A DNA stretch of 64,000 nt from Bacillota bacterium (GCA_023434365.1 JAEYSV010000055.1:1-64000), one strand, 5' to 3'; positions 8,583 to 17,867 are shown, numbered from the stretch's first letter. Made by a program: numbers and translations. The notes: generated from the sequence alone by a model not told the origin.

Positions 8583-11186
8583 ATGAATATAATGAATAAG
8601 CTAACAAAAAAGCATATGTTGACGAATAAGAAAAGAACTCTTGTTACGATTCTTGGTATTATTATTTCAGTTGCTATGTTTACTGCAGTTACAACAGGGT
8701 CTGCTTCCATATTAGATTTCATTCAGCGATTGGAGATGGCCCACTCTGGCTATTGGCATGTAGAATATCAAAATGTTACGAAAGAGACTGCTGATATCAT
8801 CAGAGAGGATCGCAACACGAAGAGTCTGTCCTTATCAGAGGAGATAGGATATGGTTTATTTCCGGAATCCATGAATGAAGAGAAACCGTATGTGTATGTA
8901 ATGGGACTTGATAATAAAGGCATGGAAATGATGAATGTGGTATTGATACAGGGACGTTTTCCAGAGCGCCAAAATGAAATTGTTATTCCATCACATATGA
9001 TAAAATACAGCAAACAGAACTATCAACTTGGCGATAAGATTGAGGTAGAGCTCGGGAAGCGACTTGTAAAGAACGAAGATGGGACAATTACGTATCTCCA
9101 ACAGGATAACCAATATGAAGATGGGGAAATAGGTACAAAGGAAGAATTTGAGTCTAGTAACCAGAAACGATCATATACGATAGTAGGTATAATAGAGCGA
9201 CCAAATCTGGAACACTATAATGCACCAGGGTTTACGCTGTTTAGTGGTATTGAGCCCAAGGCTCAGGCAAAGTACCATGCTAAGGTGTATCTTGATAAAG
9301 TTAATAATTCTATTTTTAATAATACGAAATCATTTGCTAAGGAACATTCTATTAACAACGTTATTTATAATCAGAGTGTACTCAAGTATTATGGGGTATC
9401 AAAAGATGCATCTTATAATACAATGATCTTGAATTTGGAGATTATCCTTATTGTTATTATTATGGTAGGTTCCATTTCTTTAATTTATAATTCATTTGCG
9501 ATATCGATTTCTGAAAGAACAAAACAATTTGGTATGCTTAGTAGTGTGGGAACGACAAAGAAACAGAAGATGCATGCTGTATTATATGAGGGGTTTTTAT
9601 GCGGATTAATTAGTATACCAGCTGGAGTTATCGCAGGCCTTACAGGAATCGGAGTTACTTTCTGGGGAATTAATCCGATGTTTCACCAGGCATTGCAGTT
9701 AGATGTGTCGCTAAATATGGTGGTATCCATAGAGTCGATTATGGTAGCAATACTTGTCTCAATAATCACTATTTTAATATCTGCTTATCTACCAGCAAGA
9801 AAAGCATCTAAAATCTCCGCGATGGAAGCAATTCGGCAGCAGAAAGACATTAAGATTACTCGTAAAACTGTAAAAACGAGAGCATTTTACCGTAATCTAT
9901 TTGGACTTGAAGGTGAATTAGCACTAAAGAATCTGAAACGCAATAAAAAAAGATATCGTGTTATTGTATTATCACTTGGTATCAGTATTGTTCTCTTTAT
10001 CAGTGTCAATGTGTATACCCATTATCTAACGGCAGCAGTTGAATTAAGCGGCGATTCAAGTGAAGGTGATATTAGTATAAGTAACCTTACCTATGAAGAG
10101 GTGAAAAAAATACTACCTTCTTTAAAAGAATTGGGGACATTAAGTGACGTTACGGCGCAATATAATTTGGCTTATAACTTTATCATTTCGGAAAAAGACA
10201 GTAAACAAATTGCATCAAAACAGTGGTTAAACGATAAAGACAAGGGGAAAAATCATTTTGAGTTAGTAGTCACATCCTTAGAGGATACAGTCTTTGATCA
10301 ATATGCAAAAAGTTCTGGTTTTCTAGTTGACTCTGCAGAGAGAATGAAGATTCCTGCTATTGTAATTAGCCGACAACGTGATATTGTGAACTATACGATA
10401 ACTGATATCAACCCAATCAAAACAGAGACTCTTGATCAATTATCCTCAAAAGATATTACACTATATGAGGAAGAACAGAAGCTAGATGAATCTGTAGAAT
10501 TTGATGTGGTGGGATCAACTGACCAGCTGCCGCTTGGCGTACCTTATCTCTCAAAAGGCAATAGTATTAGACTGATTATTCCAGAAAGCAGATTTGCTTC
10601 ATTAATGGCTTTAGCCAAATCTGAGGAGGAAATGGTCTATACAAGGATATCATGCAATACGAACGCAGTTACGACGATAACGGCGCAAATTACTGAGATT
10701 ATGGATAGTCTAATTCCATTGAGTGATGGGCAGATCTATAATATGGCAGCAGAACAGGCCAGGTCATCACAAATGATGACAGTCTTTAATGTCTTTGCTT
10801 ATGGGTTTATTGCACTAATATCCTTAATCAGTATAGCCAATATATGCAATACCATAGCTACCAGTTTTGCAGTCCGACGAAGTGAATTCGCAATGCTAAA
10901 AAGTGTAGGAATGACACCACAATCATTTAAGAAAATGATTGTACTTGAAAGTATGTTATTTGGAATCAAAGCGCTAATATTTGGTTTACCAATTGGAGTG
11001 GTATTTCACTATTTTATACACAAATCGGTAAATGACAATTTTACAACTGATTATACAATTCCATATCATACCTATATCATCGCAATCTTATTTGTATTTA
11101 TGATAGTTACCGTATCAATGCTGTATTCTACAGCAAAAACAAGAAAAGATAGTATTATTGATGGATTAAAGTCTGAAATCATATAG
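8583..11186 (+). CDS. FtsX-like ABC transporter permease with two FtsX domains
   Basis: An 867-residue membrane protein. One helix lies near residues 18-40 and is followed by a large external domain. A first FtsX block around 285-400 has three helices and the tail ARKASKISAMEAIRQQ. A second external domain follows, and a second FtsX block occupies about 735-860. This is the doubled arrangement of permeases such as BceB/VraG-like exporters. GGGAGGT overlaps the end of the ATPase gene. With the two-component system upstream it probably forms a sensing and detoxification module for a cell-envelope-active peptide. The substrate is unknown. Confidence 0.88.
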   Translation: MNIMNKLTKKHMLTNKKRTLVTILGIIISVAMFTAVTTGSASILDFIQRLEMAHSGYWHVEYQNVTKETADIIREDRNTKSLSLSEEIGYGLFPESMNEEKPYVYVMGLDNKGMEMMNVVLIQGRFPERQNEIVIPSHMIKYSKQNYQLGDKIEVELGKRLVKNEDGTITYLQQDNQYEDGEIGTKEEFESSNQKRSYTIVGIIERPNLEHYNAPGFTLFSGIEPKAQAKYHAKVYLDKVNNSIFNNTKSFAKEHSINNVIYNQSVLKYYGVSKDASYNTMILNLEIILIVIIMVGSISLIYNSFAISISERTKQFGMLSSVGTTKKQKMHAVLYEGFLCGLISIPAGVIAGLTGIGVTFWGINPMFHQALQLDVSLNMVVSIESIMVAILVSIITILISAYLPARKASKISAMEAIRQQKDIKITRKTVKTRAFYRNLFGLEGELALKNLKRNKKRYRVIVLSLGISIVLFISVNVYTHYLTAAVELSGDSSEGDISISNLTYEEVKKILPSLKELGTLSDVTAQYNLAYNFIISEKDSKQIASKQWLNDKDKGKNHFELVVTSLEDTVFDQYAKSSGFLVDSAERMKIPAIVISRQRDIVNYTITDINPIKTETLDQLSSKDITLYEEEQKLDESVEFDVVGSTDQLPLGVPYLSKGNSIRLIIPESRFASLMALAKSEEEMVYTRISCNTNAVTTITAQITEIMDSLIPLSDGQIYNMAAEQARSSQMMTVFNVFAYGFIALISLISIANICNTIATSFAVRRSEFAMLKSVGMTPQSFKKMIVLESMLFGIKALIFGLPIGVVFHYFIHKSVNDNFTTDYTIPYHTYIIAILFVFMIVTVSMLYSTAKTRKDSIIDGLKSEII

Positions 11187-11193
11187 GTTAATG

Positions 11194-11221
11194 AAAGAAT
11201 GGCAGTTTTGCCATTCTTTTT
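11194..11221 (+). terminator. Rho-independent terminator after the ABC exporter
   Basis: AAAGAATGGCA pairs with TGCCATTCTTT across a 4-base loop and ends in five T, 8 bases after the permease stop. Confidence 0.85.
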
Positions 11222-11404
11222 GTATTTAAAGTAGTTATTGAGTAAACAATATCGGAAGACAATATCAGAAATGTATTTAATATATATTTTCGAAAATAAT
11301 TATATACAATATTACTCGAATTAGGTATAATATTTTGTTATGTTGAGAGGAAAGATGGTTTTGAATAAAGAAATCCACAATATCAACACAATATTCTATG
11401 TTTT

Positions 11405-11413
11405 TGTGGATAA
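11405..11413 (-). other. Perfect DnaA-box match
   Basis: TGTGGATAA is the reverse complement of the consensus box TTATCCACA. A weaker TTATCAACC lies at 11444-11452. The surrounding 11222-11511 is very AT-rich and holds no gene. Two sites are too few to call an origin. Confidence 0.3.
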
Positions 11414-11472
11414 AACATATTATTTTCAGAATATTTAATAAACTTATCAACCATAAAAACTAAATTCACTGC

Positions 11473-11501
11473 TTGACAGCTATTAAATTTGGTATTAAAC
11501 T
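11473..11501 (+). promoter_or_regulatory. Promoter of tRNA-Asn
   Basis: TTGACA, a 17-base spacer and TAAACT, ending 10 bases before the tRNA. The perfect -35 and the position make this a convincing sigma-A promoter. Confidence 0.78.
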
Positions 11502-11511
11502 TATGTTATAT

Positions 11512-11583
11512 TCCTCGATAGCTCAATGGTAGAGCACACGGCTGTTAACCGTGGGGTTGTTGGTTCGAGCCCAACTCGGGGAG
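11512..11583 (+). tRNA. tRNA-Asn (anticodon GTT)
   Basis: A full cloverleaf: acceptor TCCTCGA with TCGGGGA, D-arm GCTC/GAGC, anticodon stem CACGG/CCGTG around loop CTGTTAA (anticodon at 11544-11546), and T-arm GTTGG/CCAAC with TTCGAGC. CCA is not encoded. A run of T follows directly. Confidence 0.95.
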
Positions 11584-11703
11584 TTTTTTTATTACCTATA
11601 ATTCTTTGGTGATGAAGTTTGGTAGGTGTATGCGTAATTTCGGTACTAATTGGTAATAATGAGGATAACTTTGAAAACCAGTTAGAAAGGGTGTAACGCA
11701 TAC

Positions 11704-13278
11704 ATGAATTCGAATCGGAAACATAGTACAAGTGATATGGATAATATGGACCAATCTGCTTTTGAGAATATGAAACATTATTCCTTATGGAATGATGTAA
11801 TGTTTGAAGATGATGAGCGTAATGGTCAGGAGAGTTTAAAGAGCAACAAAGATCGTTTATTTGGTCCTTTATTAGATCGCAATCTGGAAGTTGAAGTTGC
11901 TGTTGTTGGTGGTGGGATGGCTGGCTTATGTACAGCATTTCTTTTACAAGAGAGTGGACATGAAGTCGTTGTTATTGAGGCTGACCGCGTTGGTATGGGA
12001 GTGAGTTTGAATACTACCGCAAAAATTACATCTCAACATAATGTTTTTTATCATAAACTGATTATGAACTTTGGACACAAAAAAGCACTTGAGTATGCTA
12101 AAACGAATGAGGCAGCAATCGGTATGTATCGCAAGATAATAACAAAGCTAGGAATTGATTGTGATTTTACCGAAGATGTGGCTTATGTGTATTCAACCAG
12201 TAAAATAGATACAATTAAAGAAGAAGTTGAAGCTGCCAAACAGTTGGGGATAGAAGCAACATTTGAGACAGAAACTTCATTACCATTTAAAATAGAAGGG
12301 GCTGTATGCTTTAAAAACCAGGCACACTTTCATCCTGTCAAGTTCATGAGAGAAATTGCAAAACGTTTGACGATATATGAGGAATCACGAGTGACAAAAT
12401 TAGTATCTGATGATACGTTATACGTAGACGTAAAGGGGAAAGAGTACCAGGTAAAAGCAAAAAAAATAGTAATTGCAACACACTATCCATTTATCAACAT
12501 GCCTAGCTACTTTTTTGCTCGGATGCATCAGGAACGTAGCTATGTAATTGCATTAAAAGCACCGCAAATGCTGGATTATGGAATGTATATTGGTGAGGAT
12601 TCAAGTGGATACTCATTTCGTAAACAAGGAGATTACATTCTACTTGGCGGAGAGTCGCATCGAACCGGTACACAACTGGAAAAAGAACATTTTAGCAAAT
12701 TGATCCAAGCAGCAAATAACTGGTATCCGAATGCTCCAATTGAGTATCAATGGGCCACTCAGGATTGTGTTACAATAGATGAGATTCCATATATTGGACC
12801 GGTAAAAGAAGACTCTAATGTGTATGTGGCAACTGGTTTTAAAAAATGGGGCATGACAAGTTCAATGGTAGCGGCGATGTTAATTCGACAAGACATTGAG
12901 AAGGGCTATGATTTTGCAAACTCTGTTTATTCGCCACAACGATTTAAACTACAGGCTTCTAAAAAGAACCTAATTGATGATCTGACGACATCGGTAACTC
13001 GCTATACTTTGCAAAAAATTATGATTCCTAAGGACACGTTTGAGGATATTCAAAATGGACATGGGGGTATCGTGCGTTATCATGGACATAAAATTGGCGT
13101 ATACAAAGATGAGGAGGGTAACATCTATGGTGTATCTGTAAAATGTCCTCATTTAGGCTGCCTATTGGCTTGGAATCAGGAGGAAAAGACGTGGGATTGT
13201 CCATGTCATGGTTCTCGCTTTGACTATAAAGGACAATTAATTAATAATCCGGCACAAGCAAGTCTTGAGGAGTATTAA
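11704..13278 (+). CDS. FAD-dependent oxidoreductase with C-terminal Rieske [2Fe-2S] domain
   Basis: A 524-residue protein. After an Asn/Asp-rich leader, the dinucleotide fold VAVVGGGMAGLCTAFLLQESG (about 62-82) ends in the FAD-ribose acid region (VVVIEAD). The body is of the DAO/glycine-oxidase type. The C-terminus has the Rieske ligands CPH and CPCH in a spaced pair (CPHLGC, then CPCHGSRF). This fusion is widespread in Firmicutes and is thought to pass electrons between flavin and the cluster; its substrate is not known. AAAGGGTG precedes the ATG. It is a single gene between two tRNA genes. Confidence 0.9.
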   Translation: MNSNRKHSTSDMDNMDQSAFENMKHYSLWNDVMFEDDERNGQESLKSNKDRLFGPLLDRNLEVEVAVVGGGMAGLCTAFLLQESGHEVVVIEADRVGMGVSLNTTAKITSQHNVFYHKLIMNFGHKKALEYAKTNEAAIGMYRKIITKLGIDCDFTEDVAYVYSTSKIDTIKEEVEAAKQLGIEATFETETSLPFKIEGAVCFKNQAHFHPVKFMREIAKRLTIYEESRVTKLVSDDTLYVDVKGKEYQVKAKKIVIATHYPFINMPSYFFARMHQERSYVIALKAPQMLDYGMYIGEDSSGYSFRKQGDYILLGGESHRTGTQLEKEHFSKLIQAANNWYPNAPIEYQWATQDCVTIDEIPYIGPVKEDSNVYVATGFKKWGMTSSMVAAMLIRQDIEKGYDFANSVYSPQRFKLQASKKNLIDDLTTSVTRYTLQKIMIPKDTFEDIQNGHGGIVRYHGHKIGVYKDEEGNIYGVSVKCPHLGCLLAWNQEEKTWDCPCHGSRFDYKGQLINNPAQASLEEY

Positions 13279-13299
13279 GTTACGTACAAGATAAAAAGT

Positions 13300-13358
13300 G
13301 GTTGATTACAGTTAAAGGAGTTCGCATTAGAGCTAATTCTTTTTAACTGTCATCAACC
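13300..13358 (+). repeat. Long inverted repeat after the oxidoreductase gene
   Basis: A 17-base arm beginning GGTTGATTACAG (13300-13316) pairs with 13342-13358 with one mismatch across a 25-base loop. No T run follows. It may be an RNA stabilising stem or a first, weak terminator. Confidence 0.6.
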
Positions 13359-13379
13359 CATATTATCATAGTATAAAAT

Positions 13380-13440
13380 AAAAGCAGACACATCATCTTT
13401 GATACGCCCTTGCATCAAATCATGTATGTGCCTGCTTTTT
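13380..13440. terminator. Bidirectional terminator hairpin
   Basis: AAAAGCAGACACAT at 13380-13393 pairs with ATGTGCCTGCTTTT, with an inner stem TTTGAT/ATCAAA. T-rich tails occur on both strands, so it can stop the oxidoreductase transcript as well as any minus-strand transcript from the gap that follows. Confidence 0.75.
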
Positions 13441-13775
13441 CGGCTAAAAGTTGTATTTTATTATTCTGTCCGTGTCTTTGAGATCCTTACTACATGTGGA
13501 TTCTATTGTGCTTAGAGAAAATGGTCTGTTATCATAAGCGACTTGAAAACATTTATAGCTTTTGTATCAGTTTCGCTTTTGTGTATTACTGACAGATAAC
13601 AGGGCATTTTCAGTCAGCCTCGGATAGTAATTTGTTCCACCTGTATTTTGCTAATTGCTAGTCTTTTCGTATCCTGTTCCCTTAGGGAAACTGATGCTGT
13701 TACCGTAGCAGTTCGATAAGGAAAGTCATTTTTTAGCCGAATCTTATGTTCTAACGAGGGTCATTAGAACATTCT
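13441..13775. ncRNA. Candidate structured non-coding RNA
   Basis: There is no convincing reading frame in 13279-13998. Within it, CGGCTAAAA at 13441 can pair with TTTTAGCCG ending at 13739, closing a region of about 300 bases. Inside are CTGTTATC with GATAACAG, CTGAC with GTCAG, GTTCCC with GGGAAC, and next to it TGTTCTAA with TTAGAACA (about 13747-13772). I do not recognise RNase P, tmRNA, SRP or 6S RNA. The strand is undecided: the terminator at 13380-13440 would suit the minus strand. Confidence 0.35.
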
Positions 13776-13940
13776 TATTGTTTGTAAAGTTCTAGTATTT
13801 ATGCATTATTAATGATATGTTTCATTTTTTTTTAAATAAATGACACTACATTGTATAATGATAGGATTGTTGCATAGAATTTCGTACCGCTCTGGATATA
13901 TTTTACTCAAGAAACGAGTATAAAAAAGTATAATTTCCTC

Positions 13941-13969
13941 TTGAAAAAAAAGTACGTCTGTGCTAGAAT
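13941..13969 (+). promoter_or_regulatory. Promoter of tRNA-Leu
   Basis: TTGAAA, a 17-base spacer and TAGAAT, about 30 bases before the tRNA. Confidence 0.75.
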
Positions 13970-13998
13970 ATCTATTGTCGCTAAACAAATGCGAACAT

Positions 13999-14082
13999 GC
14001 GGGAGTGCTGGAACTGGCAGACAGGCAAGACTAAGGATCTTGTGGTTTTAGGATCGTGTGGGTTCAAGTCCCATCTCCCGCA
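13999..14082 (+). tRNA. tRNA-Leu (anticodon AAG)
   Basis: Acceptor GCGGGAG pairs with CTCCCGC, with discriminator A. The D-arm is leucine-like (GGAACTGGCAGAC), the anticodon stem CAAGA/TCTTG encloses loop CTAAGGA, and a long class II variable arm and T-arm (GTGGG/CCCAT with TTCAAGT) follow. The anticodon at 14033-14035 reads AAG, so position 34 is A, unusual in bacteria. CCA is not encoded. Confidence 0.93.
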
Positions 14083-14094
14083 GTTACTATTATT

Positions 14095-14138
14095 AGGCTA
14101 GAGAGTTTTAATGAACTTTCTTAGTCTATTTTTTTGCG
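14095..14138 (+). terminator. Terminator after tRNA-Leu
   Basis: AGGCTAGAGAGTT pairs imperfectly, with G-T pairs, with AACTTTCTTAGTCT, followed by TATTTTTTT. Confidence 0.75.
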
Positions 14139-14301
14139 TTGACACACAAATCTACACACAAGTATGCAATGGTGTACTTGAACTTTATGGGTGAATTTCT
14201 TACTTTTATAAGATTATTTATATTTTTTTAAGAATTTTTTGGAAGATTATTGAAGTTTATATAGAAGATGTAGTAAACTATGGTAAAGGGAGGTGATAAG
14301 A

Positions 14302-14643
14302 ATGATTCAAAGAAGAGATATTCTTGTTTCAATTATTTTAACTATCGTTACTTGTGGTATTTACGGATTATATTGGTATGCCTGCATAGTAAACGATATA
14401 AACACGCTTTATGGTGATCCAAATGCAAAGTCGGGCTTAGTGGTTGTTTTATTAACTATTTTTACCTGTTTTATCTATGGCTATATCTGGGCATATCGTA
14501 CAGGAGAAAAAGTTGATCAAATTAAAACAAACAGAGGTATACCAGCAGGAAATGGTGGTATCCTATATGCTGTATTATTCATCTGTACTGGTGGTATAAT
14601 CGCGTATGCTATAATCCAAAATGAGATCAATAATTTGGCTTAG
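14302..14643 (+). CDS. DUF4234 domain-containing membrane protein
   Basis: A 113-residue integral membrane protein with three hydrophobic stretches (about 8-26, 48-66 and 88-106). The DUF4234 signature ILTIVTCGIYGLYWYACIVN is present and partly repeated in the second helix (FTCFIYGYIWAYRTGEKV). Function unknown. An in-frame GTG at 14293 is part of the ribosome binding site GGGAGGTG, so the ATG at 14302 is chosen. The next gene begins 4 bases after its stop and encodes a DUF2752 protein, a pairing that suggests a shared membrane role. Confidence 0.85.
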   Translation: MIQRRDILVSIILTIVTCGIYGLYWYACIVNDINTLYGDPNAKSGLVVVLLTIFTCFIYGYIWAYRTGEKVDQIKTNRGIPAGNGGILYAVLFICTGGIIAYAIIQNEINNLA

Positions 14644-14647
14644 ATTA

Positions 14648-15046
14648 ATGAAAGCAAGAGTATACCAAATCTTAAAGGGCGTAGTTATTTTGGCGGCAGT
14701 TGGCTTAGGATATGCTATTTGGTGTAAACTAACCGGCTTATATCTTCCTTGTGTTTTTCATGAAATTACAGGACTATATTGTCCTGGTTGTGGAATTTCA
14801 AGAATGAGTATGAGTTTAATTAGTTTTCATTGGAGCGATGCCTTTCGTTATAATCAGGTTTTATTTTTACTTATGCCAGTATTTCTTTTGTTGTCTATAT
14901 CACTTTTGATACAGTACATAAGAAGGGGAAACAGTAAACCTTCACAAAGGCAAAGACAAGTTTTAATAGCGATCAACGTTATACTTGTGATATATGGTGT
15001 AATTAGAAATCTACCTTGGTTTGACTATTTGAGACCGCCACTATAG
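14648..15046 (+). CDS. DUF2752 domain-containing membrane protein
   Basis: A 132-residue protein with about three membrane helices and the DUF2752 core YCPGCGISRMSMSLI, a CPxC-like pair next to a helix. The family has no known activity. The frame is open from 14621 inside the previous gene, but the ATG at 14648, just after the DUF4234 stop, is more natural. No good ribosome binding site is visible, so translation is probably coupled to the upstream gene. Confidence 0.8.
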   Translation: MKARVYQILKGVVILAAVGLGYAIWCKLTGLYLPCVFHEITGLYCPGCGISRMSMSLISFHWSDAFRYNQVLFLLMPVFLLLSISLLIQYIRRGNSKPSQRQRQVLIAINVILVIYGVIRNLPWFDYLRPPL

Positions 15047-15129
15047 TGCGACAGACAGTATTTATCAAAGTAAGTGCATGCAGAAATTGTATGCACTTCT
15101 TTGGTATATAGAATCAGGGGGGATGTGAA

Positions 15130-15594
15130 ATGAAACAACTCTATGGGAAGTTCGAGTTTCAAGCAATCACAGATGATTCCAAAATATATTGTACCGAAAG
15201 AATGTTTGAAGTAGGTTATCAGGAAGAGAATGGCGAGGTAAGATTTTATGGATCGCTATTTAGATTATTTGGGGAACCGTTGTATATATCAGAGGATTAT
15301 GAAAATGCTTATGAATATTTAATTGAAGTTTATAGCAATAGTAAAAGGAAAATTTATTTGACAGCATATTTGGGAGCAAGCGGTCCAGTGATTGCAGCTG
15401 ATGTAGATTCAAAAGAAGCAAAGGAAGCAGCTAGAGCACTCATGGAATTAATTCAAAAAACAGAACCAGAAGACTATGAATACAAGGGGTATTATTTGGA
15501 TGCCTGTTTAAAAATAGAATGTGGTATAAAGCATGGTAAAATATATTATCGTGAAGATGAGATGGATGAAGATGAATTCGAAGAGATTAATTGA
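15130..15594 (+). CDS. Hypothetical acidic protein
   Basis: A 154-residue soluble protein ending in a strongly acidic tail (EDEMDEDEFEEIN). No signal peptide, membrane helix or known motif. GGGGGGATGTGAA precedes the ATG. Function unknown; no link to its neighbours is evident beyond strand. Confidence 0.65.
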   Translation: MKQLYGKFEFQAITDDSKIYCTERMFEVGYQEENGEVRFYGSLFRLFGEPLYISEDYENAYEYLIEVYSNSKRKIYLTAYLGASGPVIAADVDSKEAKEAARALMELIQKTEPEDYEYKGYYLDACLKIECGIKHGKIYYREDEMDEDEFEEIN

Positions 15595-15649
15595 TTTAAT
15601 ATTTAAATAAGGGAAAATCATAGGGTAAGGCATACTACAGGAGGAGTTA

Positions 15650-17866
15650 ATGAGACAGAAATTAAAGATTGGCATTTATGGAATTCGTTTTATCGCAATT
15701 TTCGGGTTATTTGTGTTGATAACAGTAATGTATGGGGATTTGGTAAAAACAGCGCCTTTACGAAGCATAAATCAGGTTATTCGATTTGATATTCCGACAG
15801 GAGAATTTGTACCCAGTGAGGTTAAAATACCAGAGTTCTCACATCAAGGCGGGTTCTATACAGAGAATTTTATCTTAACTTTATCAACGGATGAGCCGGA
15901 AGCTACCATCTTATACACGCTAGACAGCACAGTTCCATCTAAGAATAATAGGAATGCCCAAGTGTATCAAAGAGGAATTGGCATCAATGCTAAGCCTGGA
16001 GGGCAGGACAATACTGTGTTTGCAGGAATGGTAGTTAGAGCTGTAACAATGACGAAAGAGGGTAAAACAAGTGATGTTGTAACTTATACGTACTTAGTAG
16101 ATGAGAACATGAAAACGCGTTATCATTTACCAGTCCTATCGTTAGTTACTTCACCAGATTATCTTTATGACGAGAAGTATGGTATTTTTAAAAATTACGG
16201 AGAACGTGGACAAGAGTGGGAACATCCAATGCATATGGAGTATTTTCTACAGGATGGAACACCTCAAATTAGTATGAATGTTGGTGTAAGGATGCATGGA
16301 GGATATTCAAGAGAGGTACCACGCAAATCATTTCGTTTATATGCCAGAAAAGAGTATGATATCCAAAATAAAATCGAATATGATTTCTTCTCTGACAGCA
16401 TCGTTCCGGCGTTTACAAAGAATGGAACGATTGAGCCAATTACGGAGTTTAAGCGTTTGTTAGTACATAATTCAGGTAATGAGTCAGATGCTTGGGATAC
16501 GACTTATTTTCGTGATGTGTTTATTCATTCTCTGATGGCAAATACCAAACTGGATGTGGAGGCATATCAACCGGTCATTACGTTTTTGAACGGAAACTGG
16601 TATGGGGTAATGAATCTGAGAGAACGTAATGATGATCGGTACTTATCCTCTCACTATGGGATTTCAGAAGATGAAGTAGCAATTTATCAATTTTGGTATG
16701 GGGAGCAAGGCGAGCAGAATGTGGGAATTGATGAAGGCGAAGAATCAGAGCTTGCTTTTTATCAGAATATGTATCAGTTTGTCAAAGACAATGATTTTAA
16801 AGAGCATAAGAATTATGAAAAGGTAAAGGAATGGCTCGATATTGATAATTTTATCGATTATCAAATCATTCAGATTTATGCTGGAAATGCTGATTTCCCT
16901 GCAAATAATTGTAAAGCATGGAGATATACGGGAACTCCAGATGCTTCAAAGTATGGACTAGACGGGAAAATTCGTTGGTTACTCTATGATACTGATTTCG
17001 GTTTTGGACTTTATGAGCACTGGGTGAATGGTGATTATTTGAAGAAGGCTACGGAGGCAGGTAAAACAGAGTGGCCGAACTGCGATGGTTCAACATTACT
17101 GTTAAGAAAATTATTAGAGAATCAGGAGTTTAAAAGACAATTTAGTACAAGATACCTGGATTTGATGAATACAAACTATGTAGTCACGGATAGTTTAAAG
17201 ACCGTAGATGATTTGAGTAAAGTATATGAGAATTTCGTGGCTGATACATATAAGCTTTATGGAACACGAACAGAATACTCGCAAAATATCAAGGAAATGA
17301 AGGAGTTTATTAAAGAAAGACCTTCCTATGCGAAGAAAGAATTAGAAGAATATGTTGATCTCGGAAGGTATTATCAATTAAAGATACAGGTAACAGAACA
17401 TGTGCAAATTCATTTGAATACGACAACGTTGACATCCGAATCCAAAGGAGTAAAAAATGGGATATTTGAAGGAAGTTATCTGAATAAGTTACCAGTTACC
17501 CTTGCTATCGTTGTCGATGAGGGATATGAGTTTACAGGATACTCCTATGAAGGTAGCGAGGAGATTGTCTGGAAGGATTCCACGTTTACGATTACAGAAG
17601 AAACAGGCTATCAAGAGGGAAATATCATCATTCCAGTCATTTCAAAAACGGGTTTTGAGCAGGTTGAAGAGGTTCCAAGCAGTGATAAAGATATTGAGTC
17701 GGACAAAGAGCCTGAAAAGGAAGCGATTGATGACATAAACAATGAAGAAGAGGATAACTGGGAGCTTATCTTTTGGGCAATAGCATTAGGCGTAATTGGC
17801 TTATCAGGTGGTCTGTATTTACTCGTTAAAAATATATTAAATATGAAACGTAAAAGTAAGAAGTAG
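15650..17866 (+). CDS. CotH-type kinase family membrane protein
   Basis: A 738-residue protein with an N-terminal helix (about 11-30) and a C-terminal helix (about 710-729) followed by a basic tail, so the bulk is probably outside and anchored at both ends. Residues about 70-150 resemble a chitobiase-type C-terminal domain (ATILYTLDSTVPS). The CotH region follows: GVRMHGGYSREVPRKSFRLY, then a NADFPANN segment and IRWLLYDTDFGFGLYEHW, whose Asp is the expected metal-binding residue. CotH proteins are atypical kinases that phosphorylate secreted or spore-coat proteins. AGGAGGAG precedes the ATG. It converges on a large secreted protein gene. Confidence 0.85.
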   Translation: MRQKLKIGIYGIRFIAIFGLFVLITVMYGDLVKTAPLRSINQVIRFDIPTGEFVPSEVKIPEFSHQGGFYTENFILTLSTDEPEATILYTLDSTVPSKNNRNAQVYQRGIGINAKPGGQDNTVFAGMVVRAVTMTKEGKTSDVVTYTYLVDENMKTRYHLPVLSLVTSPDYLYDEKYGIFKNYGERGQEWEHPMHMEYFLQDGTPQISMNVGVRMHGGYSREVPRKSFRLYARKEYDIQNKIEYDFFSDSIVPAFTKNGTIEPITEFKRLLVHNSGNESDAWDTTYFRDVFIHSLMANTKLDVEAYQPVITFLNGNWYGVMNLRERNDDRYLSSHYGISEDEVAIYQFWYGEQGEQNVGIDEGEESELAFYQNMYQFVKDNDFKEHKNYEKVKEWLDIDNFIDYQIIQIYAGNADFPANNCKAWRYTGTPDASKYGLDGKIRWLLYDTDFGFGLYEHWVNGDYLKKATEAGKTEWPNCDGSTLLLRKLLENQEFKRQFSTRYLDLMNTNYVVTDSLKTVDDLSKVYENFVADTYKLYGTRTEYSQNIKEMKEFIKERPSYAKKELEEYVDLGRYYQLKIQVTEHVQIHLNTTTLTSESKGVKNGIFEGSYLNKLPVTLAIVVDEGYEFTGYSYEGSEEIVWKDSTFTITEETGYQEGNIIIPVISKTGFEQVEEVPSSDKDIESDKEPEKEAIDDINNEEEDNWELIFWAIALGVIGLSGGLYLLVKNILNMKRKSKK

Positions 17867-17867
17867 T

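Noticed and set aside
11286..11297. Perfect 12-base palindrome ATTTTCGAAAAT
   Set aside because: Such short palindromes are frequent in AT-rich DNA, and no gene start or promoter is tied to it.
11501..11938. 145-residue minus-strand frame ending with a GLEPTTPRLTAVCSTIELSR-like tail
   Set aside because: This tail is the well-known false product from reading through a tRNA gene on the opposite strand; the frame lies over tRNA-Asn and the oxidoreductase start.
13441..13775. RNase P RNA, because AAGGAAAGTC occurs near 13717
   Set aside because: The other conserved RNase P blocks are absent on both strands.
15650..17866. Polysaccharide-binding or lyase function for the CotH-type protein
   Set aside because: The chitobiase-like domain alone does not support it; the central motifs fit CotH kinases better.
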